The notes under the pieces were generated by a model. That model was not told the origin of the DNA, did no database searches, and saw only the letters and a program-made list of their open reading frames with translations. A program made the position numbers and the translations under genes. Of a DNA stretch of 64,000 nt, positions 20,561 through 29,774 are shown one piece after another. Source of the stretch: Candidatus Aminicenantota bacterium (lineage in GTDB: Bacteria > Acidobacteriota > Aminicenantia > Aminicenantales > Saccharicenantaceae). Every line of letters begins with the position of its first letter. Position 1 is the stretch's first letter. The stretch is taken from the NCBI GenBank assembly GCA_014360015.1, contig JACIYJ010000002.1, forward strand, positions 124,001-188,000, in the 5' to 3' direction.

Positions 20561-20840
20561 GGAGATAAAAGAAAGATTAAGAGAATTGAAACCCTTACTT
20601 CAGGAAAAATATAAAGTTAAAGAGATAGGAATCTTTGGTTCTTATGTAAAAGGAGAGCAGAAAAAGAAAAGCGATTTAGATGTCCTTATTGATTTCTACG
20701 AAGTGCCAGACTTATGGACTTTTGTTGAGATAGAAGATTTTCTATCAAAAAAATTGAAAATTAAAGTTGACCTTGTTATGAAGTCTGCTTTAAAACCTTA
20801 CATAGGAAAAATTATTTTAAAAGAGGTAATTTATCTATGA
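20547..20840 (+). CDS. mntA: MntA-like nucleotidyltransferase antitoxin
   Basis: A 97-residue minimal nucleotidyltransferase. The active-site pattern is [20 protein letters not shown]: Gly31-Ser32 and the metal-binding Asp43 and Asp45 (numbering from ATG 20547). In characterised MntA-HepT pairs this enzyme AMPylates a tyrosine of the HEPN toxin and so neutralises it. It overlaps the helicase gene end and its own stop overlaps the hepT start by ATGA. An ATG at 20541 is an alternative, but the GAGGG ribosome site fits 20547 at least as well. Confidence 0.88.
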   Translation: MRKIEEIKERLRELKPLLQEKYKVKEIGIFGSYVKGEQKKKSDLDVLIDFYEVPDLWTFVEIEDFLSKKLKIKVDLVMKSALKPYIGKIILKEVIYL

Positions 20841-21181
20841 GAGAAATAAGAGATTATTTTATGGATATAAAAACAGAATGTGAGTATCTAATAAACAGGA
20901 CTCAAGATTTGACTTATGAAAATTTTGTTTCAAACGAAGAGCTTAAAAGGGCTTTTGTGAGGAGTTTAGAAATAATTGGAGAGGCAGCAAAACATATACC
21001 AAAAGATTTAAGAAGAAAATATTCTCACATAAAATGGAAGAGCGTTATAGGTACGAGAAACATACTGATTCATGAATACTTTGGAGTTGATTATCTTGTA
21101 GTTTGGAAGGTCGTAAAGGAGAAAATTCCCGAACTTTATGAGGTTATCAAAAAGATAATAGAGGAAAATCAAGATGAATAG
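20837..21181 (+). CDS. hepT: HepT-like HEPN RNase toxin
   Basis: A 114-residue all-helical HEPN protein (DUF86). The catalytic RNase motif R-x4-H is Arg74-Asn-Ile-Leu-Ile-His79, followed by Glu-Tyr81. That gives R-x4-H-x-Y, in which the tyrosine is the residue modified by MntA in studied systems. It overlaps mntA by 4 bp and the methyltransferase gene by 8 bp. The pair sits inside the restriction-like operon rather than beside it, so toxin release may be tied to operon failure, or it may merely be a stabilising addiction module. Confidence 0.88.
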   Translation: MREIRDYFMDIKTECEYLINRTQDLTYENFVSNEELKRAFVRSLEIIGEAAKHIPKDLRRKYSHIKWKSVIGTRNILIHEYFGVDYLVVWKVVKEKIPELYEVIKKIIEENQDE

Positions 21182-24100
21182 AGAGCAGGCAAAAAATCTG
21201 ATAATTAAAACTTTTGAAAATCCTTTTGATAAAGAAAATTTCGTTGATTTTATAAATAATCTATTGAAAAGTTATGATAGGAGTAAAGCCCTTGAGCCAA
21301 GAGGTGGAATTCAAGGAATAACTCAAAGGTATCTTGATTTTATCGGTTCCTGGGAAAGAATCGGTAGATATGAAGATAAAGATGGCAAAAAGATAATAGA
21401 TATTTTAGTGGTAAAATTAAAAAAAGAAGTTTCGTTATATCGTGCCCGCACCGCCCAGAGAAACTTTGTAGCCGAATACTTACAGGGAAAACTCGGAACA
21501 ACTACTCAAAAAGATGCAGCACTTGTTGCCTTCATTTCGCCTGATGATGAAGATTGGAGATTCTCCCTTGTCAAACTAGATTATCGTTTCGAAGAAACAC
21601 CTTCTGGCAGAGTCAAGGTCAAAGAAGAATTCACACCTGCTAAAAGATGGTCCTTTTTAGTAGGCAAAAATGAAAAAAGCCATACAGCACAAAGTAGATT
21701 CTTACCTATACTTGAAAATGATAACTGGAAACCTACCCTTGAAGATTTAGAAAAGGCTTTTGATATTGAAGTTGTCACAAAAGAATTCTTTGAAAAATAT
21801 AGAGACCTATTCATAAGAACAAAACTTGAACTTGACAAAATCGTAAAAAGTGATCAAAGAGTTCAGCAGGAATTTCAAAGTAAAAACATCAACACCGTTG
21901 ACTTTGCCAAGAAACTTCTTGGTCAAATTGTATTTTTATATTTCCTTCAAAAGAAAGGCTGGTTCGGCGTTCCTGATGGGAAAGGCTGGGGTGAGGGAGA
22001 TAAAAATTTTATGCGGAGTTTATATGAAAAATGTAGAAATGAAAAAAAAGAGTTCTTTAATGATTATCTTATACCGCTATTCTATGCCACATTAAATAAT
22101 CCACGTTCTGACCAATCAGATCCTTCATGGTCTTTATATTTTAAGTGCAAAATGCCGTTTCTAAATGGAGGTCTTTTTGAACCCCCAGGTAATTATGATT
22201 GGAAAAATGTAAGAATCTTGCTTGACGATAAACTATTTTCCAATTCAAACAGAACAAAAGAAGGTGATGTTGGAGATGGCATTCTTGATATTTTTGATAG
22301 ATACAATTTTACCGTGAACGAGGAAGAACCACTGGAAAAAGAAGTTGCCCTTGACCCGGAATTACTCGGAAAAATCTATGAAAAACTAAATGCAATAAGA
22401 CCTGATAACTTTGACGAATATGTAAGTGTTTTAGAATCAAGGAAAAAAGGAGAAGAAACAAAGTTTAACAAAGAATATGGAGTTTATTATACACCAAGGG
22501 AAATTGTCCATTATATGTGTCAGGAGAGCTTGATAAATTACCTTGAGACTGAACTTGCCGGAAAAGTTCAAAGAAAAGATATTGAAGAATTTGTAAAATA
22601 CGCTGATTTATTTTTAGAGCATGAAAGAACAGCCATTGAAAAGAAAGAGAAAATTGAAAAAGGGGAGCAAAAAGAAACAAAATATGAACACAAGATGCCA
22701 GAAAGTATAATCCAGAATGCGGAGTTAATTGATAAGCTTCTTGCTGATATAAAAGTTTGTGATCCTGCTGTTGGCTCTGGTGCTTTTCCAATTGGAATGA
22801 TGCATGAGATTGTAAAATTAAGGCAATTGCTTTCTGTTTATCTCGGAAAGCAGGCCAATACTTACGAACTGAAACGCCACTGCATTGAAAATTCGCTCTA
22901 CGGAGTTGATATTGACCCAGGTGTAGTTGAAATATGTAAATTGAGATTTTGGCTTTCGTTAGTAGTAGATGAAGAGGACTTTTATAACATAAAGCCACTT
23001 CCTAATCTTGATTATAAGGTTGTATGCGGGGATTCGCTTTTAAGTTTTCCTGAAAATTGGGGGTCACCTATTGAAAAAGAGATTGAAAACTTAATGGATA
23101 GATATTTTGCTGAAACCCATCCTGATAAAAAGTCAGAATTAAAAAAGCAAATAGATGAAAAAGTAAAATACCGATTAGAACAATCAGAGGCAAATTTTGG
23201 ATACAAGATAAATTTTGACTTTAGATTGTTTTTCCCCAAAGTTTTTAGAGAAAAAAATGGCTTTGATATTGTGATAGCAAATCCGCCGTATAGTGGAATT
23301 TTAAAAAACGTTGATAAAATTAATAAAATTTTTAAATATTACGATAGACGAAAAAATTCTGCCTCGTTCTTTATTGAGAGAGCATCTAAATTGACAAATG
23401 AAAAAGGAATTGTAGCTTACATAATTCCTAAATCGTTTACTTATGTTGAAGGTTGGCAATCAACAAGAAATTTTGTGCTATACAATAATGTACTCATAAG
23501 CATAGTTGATGTTAGTAAGGCTTTTGAAAATGTTTTATTAGAGCAGGTCATCATAGTTTTTAAAACAATTAAAAGGAACACAAATTATAAATTTTTAACT
23601 TTTGAAGGGTGGGAGAAACAGATAAAACCAATAGGTGAAGCTTCGACACTTCTTTGTGATAACCTTGGAATTATTCCAATTTATACAGATAATGAAAAGC
23701 TGGGGATTCTAAATAAAATTAAAAGGATTAGCGTCCCCTTATTTTCTATTTCGGAAACCTTTAGAGGCTTGCCGTTCCAAAAATATATTTCTAAAAAAGG
23801 AAATATACCTATCTTGCGAGGGAAAAACATTGGAAAATATAGGGTTTATGAAAAAATAGATACGTTAAATTTATCTAAATCTTTCCTCTCCATCAATAAG
23901 AAGGCACAAAAACTTCTTGAACCTAAAATAATTTCACAGAATATAGTAGCACATGTAATGAACCCTTATGACCACATAATTATTATGGCAACTTACGATG
24001 ATAAAGGAATACTTACACTTGATACAGTTATGAACACATTTATAAAAGACGACAAATTTTCTTATTACTATATTCTTGGTATTTTGAACTCTAAACTATC

Positions 24101-24395
24101 TGAGTGGTTTTTCTATTGGTTTGTTTATAACAGAGCCATTAGGACAATGCATTTTGATGAATACTATATTGGAAAATTGCCAATTAAGGAAGTTAATGAG
24201 CAAAACCAGCCCATAGTAAGCCAAATTGAATCTCTCGTCTCCCAAATCCTTTCCATCACCCAATCTTCTGATTACGCAACAAACCAGCAAAAACAACAAC
24301 AGGTTAAAGCCCTTGAAAAACAAATAGACCAGTTGGTTTATGAACTTTATGGTTTAACTGAAAAAGAAATTAAAATTATAGAAAAAGGATATTAA
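21174..24395 (+). CDS. Eco57I-class DNA adenine methyltransferase (restriction-modification or restriction-like)
   Basis: A 1073-residue protein. The catalytic core has [11 protein letters not shown], the SAM-binding motif [10 protein letters not shown] at residues 530-538 and the adenine-methylating NPPY at 703-706. The C-terminal ~300 residues are a TaqI-like target-recognition region ending in a charged helix ([17 protein letters not shown]). The N-terminal ~400 residues are long enough for a nuclease or partner-binding domain, but I see no certain PD-(D/E)xK motif. The size fits type IIG or BREX PglX-like enzymes; no BREX pglZ or brxC is present. It is coupled to hepT upstream and 2 bp from the ATPase gene. 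The last ~35 codons recur three more times downstream. Confidence 0.88.
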   Translation: MNREQAKNLIIKTFENPFDKENFVDFINNLLKSYDRSKALEPRGGIQGITQRYLDFIGSWERIGRYEDKDGKKIIDILVVKLKKEVSLYRARTAQRNFVAEYLQGKLGTTTQKDAALVAFISPDDEDWRFSLVKLDYRFEETPSGRVKVKEEFTPAKRWSFLVGKNEKSHTAQSRFLPILENDNWKPTLEDLEKAFDIEVVTKEFFEKYRDLFIRTKLELDKIVKSDQRVQQEFQSKNINTVDFAKKLLGQIVFLYFLQKKGWFGVPDGKGWGEGDKNFMRSLYEKCRNEKKEFFNDYLIPLFYATLNNPRSDQSDPSWSLYFKCKMPFLNGGLFEPPGNYDWKNVRILLDDKLFSNSNRTKEGDVGDGILDIFDRYNFTVNEEEPLEKEVALDPELLGKIYEKLNAIRPDNFDEYVSVLESRKKGEETKFNKEYGVYYTPREIVHYMCQESLINYLETELAGKVQRKDIEEFVKYADLFLEHERTAIEKKEKIEKGEQKETKYEHKMPESIIQNAELIDKLLADIKVCDPAVGSGAFPIGMMHEIVKLRQLLSVYLGKQANTYELKRHCIENSLYGVDIDPGVVEICKLRFWLSLVVDEEDFYNIKPLPNLDYKVVCGDSLLSFPENWGSPIEKEIENLMDRYFAETHPDKKSELKKQIDEKVKYRLEQSEANFGYKINFDFRLFFPKVFREKNGFDIVIANPPYSGILKNVDKINKIFKYYDRRKNSASFFIERASKLTNEKGIVAYIIPKSFTYVEGWQSTRNFVLYNNVLISIVDVSKAFENVLLEQVIIVFKTIKRNTNYKFLTFEGWEKQIKPIGEASTLLCDNLGIIPIYTDNEKLGILNKIKRISVPLFSISETFRGLPFQKYISKKGNIPILRGKNIGKYRVYEKIDTLNLSKSFLSINKKAQKLLEPKIISQNIVAHVMNPYDHIIIMATYDDKGILTLDTVMNTFIKDDKFSYYYILGILNSKLSEWFFYWFVYNRAIRTMHFDEYYIGKLPIKEVNEQNQPIVSQIESLVSQILSITQSSDYATNQQKQQQVKALEKQIDQLVYELYGLTEKEIKIIEKGY

Positions 24396-24397
24396 AA

Positions 24398-26626
24398 ATG
24401 AAGATAAGAAAAATAAAAAGAATCAATAACCTTGGAACATTTAATAATTTTCAATGGCAAGATAATTGTCAGGAGTTTGGTCAGTATAATTTTTTTTATG
24501 GCTGGAACTATTCTGGTAAGACCACGTTATCAAGGATATTTAGATGTTTACAGCTTAAAAAATTAGATAAAAATTTGGAGGGTGTGGAATTTATTTTAGA
24601 AACCGATAATGGGGATGTAACCCAAAGAGATATTTCCGAAGATTACCCAATACGGGTTTTTAACGAAGATTTTGTTGAAGATAACTTTCATTGGAATGAT
24701 GAAAATGCAAAAATAGACCCTGTTTTAATTTTAGGAGAAAAAGCGAAAGAATTAGAAGATAAAGTAAAAGAATTATCAAAACAAAAAGAAGAGAAGGAAA
24801 AATTACTTGAAGAAACTAAAAAAGAGAAAGTGCGTAAAGAACAAGATTTGGATAATTCTCTTACTAATAAAGCATCTGAAATAAGAGAGATTTTAAAAAT
24901 AACGAACCCCAGAGAATTTGATAAAAACAAATTAAAGGAAAAGATTGATGAGATAAAAGATTCTTACAAAAACTATATCTTATCAGATAATGAGAAAGAA
25001 AAAAGAAGCAAATTATATGAAAGCAAGAAGCAAGAGAAAATTATTCTTCAATTTCCCACTTTAAAACTTTCAAGATTTATATCTGAAGTAAAAAGTATTC
25101 TTTCCCAAAAAGTGACCCCACAACGAATTATAGAAAAACTAAGAGACAACCCGAAACTATCCAACTGGGTCAAGGAAGGGATTGATTTACACCGAAATGA
25201 AAAAATATGTCATTTTTGTGGTAATCAACTGCCACAAGATTTATTTGATAGACTAAACAAGCATTTTTCTCAGGAATTTGATAAGTTGATGGAGCAAATA
25301 GAAAAAGAAGAGAAAGAAATACAAAGTCATATTGAGGAAATAAAAGATGCGAAATTGCCTGATAGGGCTCGCCTATTTGAAGATTTACAATTAAAATTTG
25401 AGAACAAACTAAATTCTTTAAATTCCATTAAAAATGATTATATTCAAACACTTAACAAGTTAAAAAAAGAACTCGATAAAAAAAGAGAAAAACCTTTTGA
25501 TAGTTTACAAATGCCTAAGTTAGACGATAATACACAAAACTTAGAAAATATACTTAAAGAAATACAACAAATTATAGATGAGCACAATTCAAAAGTAGAT
25601 TCTTTTGAAACTGAAAAACAAGAGGCAAAAGAGAAATTGATTAATCACTATGCTGCTGAATTTATAGAAGAGAAAAACTATTTTAACATAGGTGAAGAAA
25701 TAGATAATTTCAGTAATAAAATTAATACATTACAACGAGAAGTAAATAATCTGAATAATGAGATAGATAAAATTAATAACCAAATTAAAGCAGAAGTAAT
25801 TGGGGCAAGAAGAATGAACAAATACTTAAAACAATTTTTTAACGATGATAAACTAAGAATTGAAACAACAGATGATGGTAAATACAAACTTTATAGAGAT
25901 GACAAAATAGCCAAAAACTTAAGCACAGGCGAGAAAAATATTATTACTCTTATTTACTTTTTTACTAAACTTGAAGAGACAGGTTTTGATTTTAATAATG
26001 CAGTAATTTTCATAGATGACCCTGTCTCAAGTCTAGACAGTAACCACATATTTAAAGTATATGGATTTATAAGCGAGAAATTAAAATCCTGTGGTCAACT
26101 TTTTATTACTACTCATAACTTTGATTTCTTTAATTTATTAAAAGATTTAAACAGGTATGAACTTGGAAACCAGGGGAAATTCTATCTGGTTAAGAAAGTT
26201 AAAAATCAATCTGATGAAGTTTCTTGTATAGAGAATTTACCTAAAGTACTACTGAAATATAAAAGCGAATATAACTATTTATTCAGTATTCTGAAGACGT
26301 TTAATGAATTAAATAATAAACAGGATTTTGAATTATTATATTTGCTTCCCAATATATTGCGTAGATATTTTGAAGCATATCTTTTTATGAAATATCCAGA
26401 CGGGAAAAAATTTAAAGATAAGGCAGAGAAATTTCTAGAAGATACCAATATAAACAATAAACAAAGTGCCCTAAAATTAATGGATGAATATTCGCATGAA
26501 GAAAATCCAGAACATTCTCTAAAATTTCCAGATATTCAGGAAGTAGAAAATGCAGTAAAATTTATTTTAGAGATAATAAATAAGAAGGATAAAGAGCACT
26601 ATGAGGCTTTGTGTAATTCACTATAA
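24398..26626 (+). CDS. rloC: RloC/PrrC-like zinc-hook ATPase, candidate anticodon nuclease
   Basis: A 742-residue AAA_13-type ABC ATPase: Walker A GWNYSGKTT at residues 35-43, a long coiled coil interrupted by a zinc-hook CHFC at 271-274, signature LSTGEKN at about 508-514, and Walker B FIDDP around Asp540-Asp541. The C-terminal domain has Arg655-x3-Glu659 and a His at about 700. This recalls the Arg-x3-Glu...His triad of the PrrC and RloC tRNA-anticodon nucleases, though the Glu-to-His spacing (40) is longer than in PrrC. The zinc hook is the feature separating RloC from PrrC. Likely role: tRNA cleavage or DNA-damage-linked suicide when the restriction layer fails. It is the last intact gene of the tight operon. 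Confidence 0.75.
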   Translation: MKIRKIKRINNLGTFNNFQWQDNCQEFGQYNFFYGWNYSGKTTLSRIFRCLQLKKLDKNLEGVEFILETDNGDVTQRDISEDYPIRVFNEDFVEDNFHWNDENAKIDPVLILGEKAKELEDKVKELSKQKEEKEKLLEETKKEKVRKEQDLDNSLTNKASEIREILKITNPREFDKNKLKEKIDEIKDSYKNYILSDNEKEKRSKLYESKKQEKIILQFPTLKLSRFISEVKSILSQKVTPQRIIEKLRDNPKLSNWVKEGIDLHRNEKICHFCGNQLPQDLFDRLNKHFSQEFDKLMEQIEKEEKEIQSHIEEIKDAKLPDRARLFEDLQLKFENKLNSLNSIKNDYIQTLNKLKKELDKKREKPFDSLQMPKLDDNTQNLENILKEIQQIIDEHNSKVDSFETEKQEAKEKLINHYAAEFIEEKNYFNIGEEIDNFSNKINTLQREVNNLNNEIDKINNQIKAEVIGARRMNKYLKQFFNDDKLRIETTDDGKYKLYRDDKIAKNLSTGEKNIITLIYFFTKLEETGFDFNNAVIFIDDPVSSLDSNHIFKVYGFISEKLKSCGQLFITTHNFDFFNLLKDLNRYELGNQGKFYLVKKVKNQSDEVSCIENLPKVLLKYKSEYNYLFSILKTFNELNNKQDFELLYLLPNILRRYFEAYLFMKYPDGKKFKDKAEKFLEDTNINNKQSALKLMDEYSHEENPEHSLKFPDIQEVENAVKFILEIINKKDKEHYEALCNSL

Positions 26627-26627
26627 A

Positions 26628-26747
26628 ATGAAAATTCCGCAAAAACAAACCCAAGTCAAAGCCCTTGAAAAACAAATTGACCAGTTGGTTTATAAACTTT
26701 ATGGTTTAACGGAAGAAGAAATTAAAATAATTGAAGAAGGGAGATAA
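26628..26747 (+). CDS. Tiny ORF: second copy of methyltransferase C-terminal tail
   Basis: A 39-codon reading frame starting ATG at 26628, 2 bp after the ATPase stop. It encodes a version of the last ~33 residues of the methyltransferase ([17 protein letters not shown], then LTEEEIKIIEEG). At DNA level it is a close repeat of 24302-24390. It is most likely a recombination relic rather than a working protein, although it is open and well placed for translation. Confidence 0.6.
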   Translation: MKIPQKQTQVKALEKQIDQLVYKLYGLTEEEIKIIEEGR

Positions 26748-26752
26748 ATACT

Positions 26753-27479
26753 ATGAAAGTGAAAAATTACAAATTAATAGCGATACAGGTTGGTGACATC
26801 CTTAAATATGGAACTTCAATTAATGAAATTAACCGTGCAGCAAGTTCTGTCTTTAACTTTCCTCGGGAAAATTTCCCCCCAAGAAGCAATTACATCAGAA
26901 AGAGCTAAATTGATACATGATTGGATTCTATCTTTAGCAAAACAAAAGATGACTGAGGAAGAAAGAGATAAACATTTAATCAAATTTTTAAACCTTATTA
27001 CTCCCAAAGAACTTAAACAAAATGTTGAAAAGATTTTAGAAGAAGGAGGCGTAAGTTCACACTTAGATGATTCAGTAAGAGAATTTTATGAAAGAAGATT
27101 TCATTCCATTATTTATCAACATTGTTTCAAACTTTTTAAAGAAGGTAATTATTTCCATGCGGTATTCGAAGCAGCAAAAATTTACAATAAATTAGTCAAA
27201 GAGAAAGCAAAAAGTAGTAATGACGGGTTTGCATTAATGATGGAGACATGGGCACCCTCCGGAGTTTTAAAAGTTACAAAATGCGAAACTGAAACTGATA
27301 AAAATATCCAAGATGGGCTTAAATTTTTGTCAGCTGGTTTAATGCAAGCAATAAGAAACCCAACTGCTCATGAACCAGCTCTTCATTGGCCAATATCCAA
27401 AGAAGACTGTTTAGATTTACTGAGCTTTATTTCATTTCTTTTAAGACAACTGGACAAAGCTGTATATTTTAAGAAATGA
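26753..27479 (+). pseudogene. Frameshifted HEPN-type gene (TIGR02391/Ymh-like)
   Basis: A GGGAG ribosome site precedes ATG 26753. The first ~43 codons read ...NRAASSVFNFPRENFP and then run out of frame at a run of six C (26875-26880). With one C fewer the frame continues directly as QEAITSERAKLIHDW and stays open to 27479, giving a roughly 240-residue protein. Its C-terminus has RNPTAHE, a HEPN-like R-x4-H motif found in the TIGR02391 (Ymh) family often seen in defence loci. It may be a true pseudogene, a phase-variable gene at the C run, or a read error in a homopolymer. Confidence 0.65.
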
Positions 27480-27730
27480 ATAAGATGAACAATCAAATTG
27501 AATCTCTCGTCTCCCAAATCCTCTCTATTACTCAATGTATCACAGGCACTCTTGCCTGTGATTATGAAAACACAGACAGGAATGTCTGTGCTACATCTGA
27601 TTACGAAACAGACCAGCAAAAGCAATCCCAAGTCAAAGCCCTTGAGAAACAAATTGACCAGTTGGTTTACAAGCTTTATAATTTAACGGAAGAAGAAATT
27701 AAAATTATAGAAGAAGAAAATAAAGTATGA
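27476..27730 (+). CDS. Short coupled ORF: third copy of methyltransferase C-terminal tail with hairpin insert
   Basis: An 84-codon frame overlapping the previous stop by ATGA. It begins [15 protein letters not shown] and ends [17 protein letters not shown]..., matching the last ~58 residues of the methyltransferase. In the middle is an in-frame insert of about 20 codons that consists of two DNA palindromes. Relic or small coiled-coil protein; translation is plausible because of the coupling on both sides. Confidence 0.5.
   Translation: MNKMNNQIESLVSQILSITQCITGTLACDYENTDRNVCATSDYETDQQKQSQVKALEKQIDQLVYKLYNLTEEEIKIIEEENKV
27541..27590. repeat. Paired palindromic hairpins inserted in a coding relic
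   Basis: CACAGGCA-CTCT-TGCCTGTG (27541-27560) and CACAGACA-GGAA-TGTCTGTG (27571-27590), each an 8-bp perfect stem with a 4-nt loop, separated by 10 nt. Layout is REP/BIME-like. The insert is absent from the otherwise matching methyltransferase tail at 24222-24390. Confidence 0.8.
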
Positions 27731-27855
27731 ATGTCCAAGCTAATGGAAATATTATCTTTGACACCCTTTGCTTAACAGAAGAAGAACGCAAAGAAGTCTA
27801 CTGGGCGGTAGCTGAACTTGTAAAAAATAGACTAGAAAAAGCAAGGAGTGTGTGA
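27727..27855 (+). CDS. Tiny ORF of unknown function between tail relic and AlbA_2 gene
   Basis: A 42-residue frame that overlaps the preceding stop by ATGA (27727-27730) and ends 8 bp before the AlbA_2 start codon. It reads as a compact amphipathic helix (LTEEERKEVYWAVAELVKNRL). Overlap on one side and close spacing on the other suggest real translation. I do not recognise the family. Confidence 0.5.
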   Translation: MNVQANGNIIFDTLCLTEEERKEVYWAVAELVKNRLEKARSV

Positions 27856-27863
27856 GGATAAAG

Positions 27864-29201
27864 ATGAAAGAAAGCCAAAATATAGAGTTTAAAATCTCTT
27901 GGGCTGATGAGTGTCTTAAAATAGTTTCTGCTTTTGCAAACTCAAATGGCGGTAAAATCTATATTGGTATGGATGATAAAGGGAAACCCATTGGAATCAA
28001 AAATGCTAAAAAATTGCTTGAGGATATTCCAAACAAAATCAGAAATAAACTTCAGATTACTTCACTTGTAAATCTTGAAAAAAGAGATAAAAGAGATGTT
28101 ATTATAATTGATATTTTACCTTCAAGTTTTCCCGTATTCTATGAGGGGAAAATTTTTATAAGAAGTGGAGCTACTACTCAGGAACTAACCGGTGTGGAAC
28201 TTTCATCTTTTTTGCTTGATAAAACAGGTAACACCTGGGATAAGTTGCCTTCTGATGCAGATGAGAGTGAATTAGATAAAGAAGCTATAGAAAAATTCAT
28301 TGCCCTTTCTGAGAATAGATTACCACTTATAAAGGCTGTTAAAGACATAAAGTTATTACTTCAAAATCTGCAGCTTTATACAAAGGATGGAAAACTCACA
28401 AGGGGAGCAGTTTTACTATTCGGGAAAGACCCTCAATTTTATTTCCCAACAGCATATACGAAGGTTGGACGGTTCAAAACAGAAACAGATATCCTTGATA
28501 CCGTAATTGTAAACGGTAATTTATTCGCTCAGCTTGATAGAACCTTAGAAGCTATAAAAAAACATATCAGCGTAAAATTTGATACTCGAGTTAAAGATTT
28601 TACACTTGAAGGATTATCAAGGCGCGATATATGGGAATATCCGCTGGATGCTTTGAGGGAGGCAGTAATTAATGCTTTAATTCATAGAGATTATTTAGGA
28701 ACTGCACCAATTCAAATTAAAATTTTTGATGATAAAGTTGAGTTCTGGAATCTTGGTAAATTAATGCCTCCTTTAACTCCTGATGATTTGAGAAAGCCGC
28801 ATCAGGCAAACCAGAGAAATCCACAAATAGCCTCTATTTTTTATTATACAGGTCTCATTGAATCATGGGGCTCAGGAACAATAAAGATGATAAACCTTTG
28901 TAAAGAAAATGGATTGCCAGAGCCGGAGTTCGTCAACTATGAACAAGGTATTGGTGCATTTTCGGTGATATTCTACAAAGATATTTACACGGAAGAAAAT
29001 TTAAGAAAGATGGGACTAAATGAAAGGCAGATAAAAGCAGTGAGGTATGCAAAGGAAAAGGGAAAGATTACAAATAAGGATTACAGAGAAATTACTGGAC
29101 TTTCTGATGAAGGTGCAAGACTTGATTTAATGGACTTGGTAAACAAGCATATTTTTAAAGTTGAAGGTAAGGGCAGGAATATTCGCTATGTTCTCAGATG
29201 A
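27864..29201 (+). CDS. AlbA_2 (Schlafen-like) ATP-binding transcriptional regulator
   Basis: About 445 residues. The N-terminal AlbA_2/Schlafen domain (NIEFKISWADECLKIVSAF, ANSNGGKIYIGMDD) is followed by an HATPase_c_4-type region with LREAVINALIHRDY and IESWGSGT, and a C-terminal winged helix (ITNKDYREITGLSDEGARLDL). Such proteins are abundant in defence and mobile regions and are called putative DNA-binding regulators; Schlafen-type domains can cleave tRNA, but the required residues are not evident to me here. ATG 27864 is chosen over GTG 27852 because GAGG lies 6 nt upstream. Confidence 0.8.
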   Translation: MKESQNIEFKISWADECLKIVSAFANSNGGKIYIGMDDKGKPIGIKNAKKLLEDIPNKIRNKLQITSLVNLEKRDKRDVIIIDILPSSFPVFYEGKIFIRSGATTQELTGVELSSFLLDKTGNTWDKLPSDADESELDKEAIEKFIALSENRLPLIKAVKDIKLLLQNLQLYTKDGKLTRGAVLLFGKDPQFYFPTAYTKVGRFKTETDILDTVIVNGNLFAQLDRTLEAIKKHISVKFDTRVKDFTLEGLSRRDIWEYPLDALREAVINALIHRDYLGTAPIQIKIFDDKVEFWNLGKLMPPLTPDDLRKPHQANQRNPQIASIFYYTGLIESWGSGTIKMINLCKENGLPEPEFVNYEQGIGAFSVIFYKDIYTEENLRKMGLNERQIKAVRYAKEKGKITNKDYREITGLSDEGARLDLMDLVNKHIFKVEGKGRNIRYVLR

Positions 29202-29212
29202 TTTGGCGATTA

Positions 29213-29245
29213 CTTGGCGATTACTTGGCGATTTTGGCAATTATC
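29213..29245 (+). repeat. Short 11-bp tandem repeat
   Basis: TTGGCGATTAC twice and a third imperfect unit (TTGGCGATTTT), starting 11 bp after the AlbA_2 stop codon. Too short and spacer-less for CRISPR; probably slippage at the gene end. Confidence 0.6.
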
Positions 29246-29282
29246 TAGCAAATAAGGGAGAAAACATAGGTGGCAACAATAG

Positions 29283-29717
29283 AACTACAAAGGCATAAGA
29301 CCTGCCAATTTTCCAGAAAAAAGAATTAAAGGTATATCAGATCTTTTAGCAAAAACTGCTGAATGTGGTCTTGTGGATTTCTTTTTGGAAAGAATAAAAG
29401 GGGCGAATGATTATTTGTTCCCTGATAATGTAAGGGCGAAAAATATTTCGCCCCTACGAAAAAACATAATGAATTTTGAAGGAATTGGAATTCAGAGAAA
29501 AGAAGAAATGTTTTTTAACATTATAATGCCATTTATGATGGTTTATTCACAGGATGATGAAGTTCAAAATTCTTTAAGATTTATGTTTGAAAACTATCCC
29601 CCATTATCCGAAAACAGAGTTATCAAATCTTTCAAACTTAGTTATCCCCAAGTTAAAATTGAGAATGCAAAAACTTATATGGGTGCTATACTATTTCAAA
29701 AACAAAGTATAGTTTGA
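29283..29717 (+). pseudogene. C-terminal fragment of a DUF2851-like protein
   Basis: An open frame of 144 codons without its own start at the family-like beginning (YKGIRPANFPEKRI). The motif RPANFP and the later INxxMPF-like stretch (FFNIIMPFMMVYSQDD) resemble the C-terminal domain of DUF2851 proteins, which are usually above 400 residues. The N-terminal two thirds are missing, and a palindromic insert sits in the frame at 29399-29455. I regard it as a truncated relic that ends just before a fourth copy of the methyltransferase tail. Confidence 0.55.
29399..29455. repeat. Second paired-palindrome insert
   Basis: The right hairpin is GGGCGAAA-AATA-TTTCGCCC (29434-29453). The left one (about 29399-29421, AGGGGCGAAT...ATTTGTTCCCT) is a decayed version of the same palindrome. 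As with 27541-27590, it keeps the reading frame of the gene relic it interrupts, but its sequence is different. Confidence 0.6.
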
Positions 29718-29774
29718 TGGGTAAAATTAAGTATCTCAACAGACAGGTCCCTCGCCCAATCCCCTGGTTATTAA

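Noticed and set aside
17042..26626. BREX or canonical DISARM system
   Set aside because: No pglZ, brxC, brxA/B, nor drmA/drmB genes. Only the methyltransferase and helicase types are shared.
29213..29245. CRISPR array
   Set aside because: Three contiguous 11-bp units without spacers and no cas genes; a short tandem duplication.
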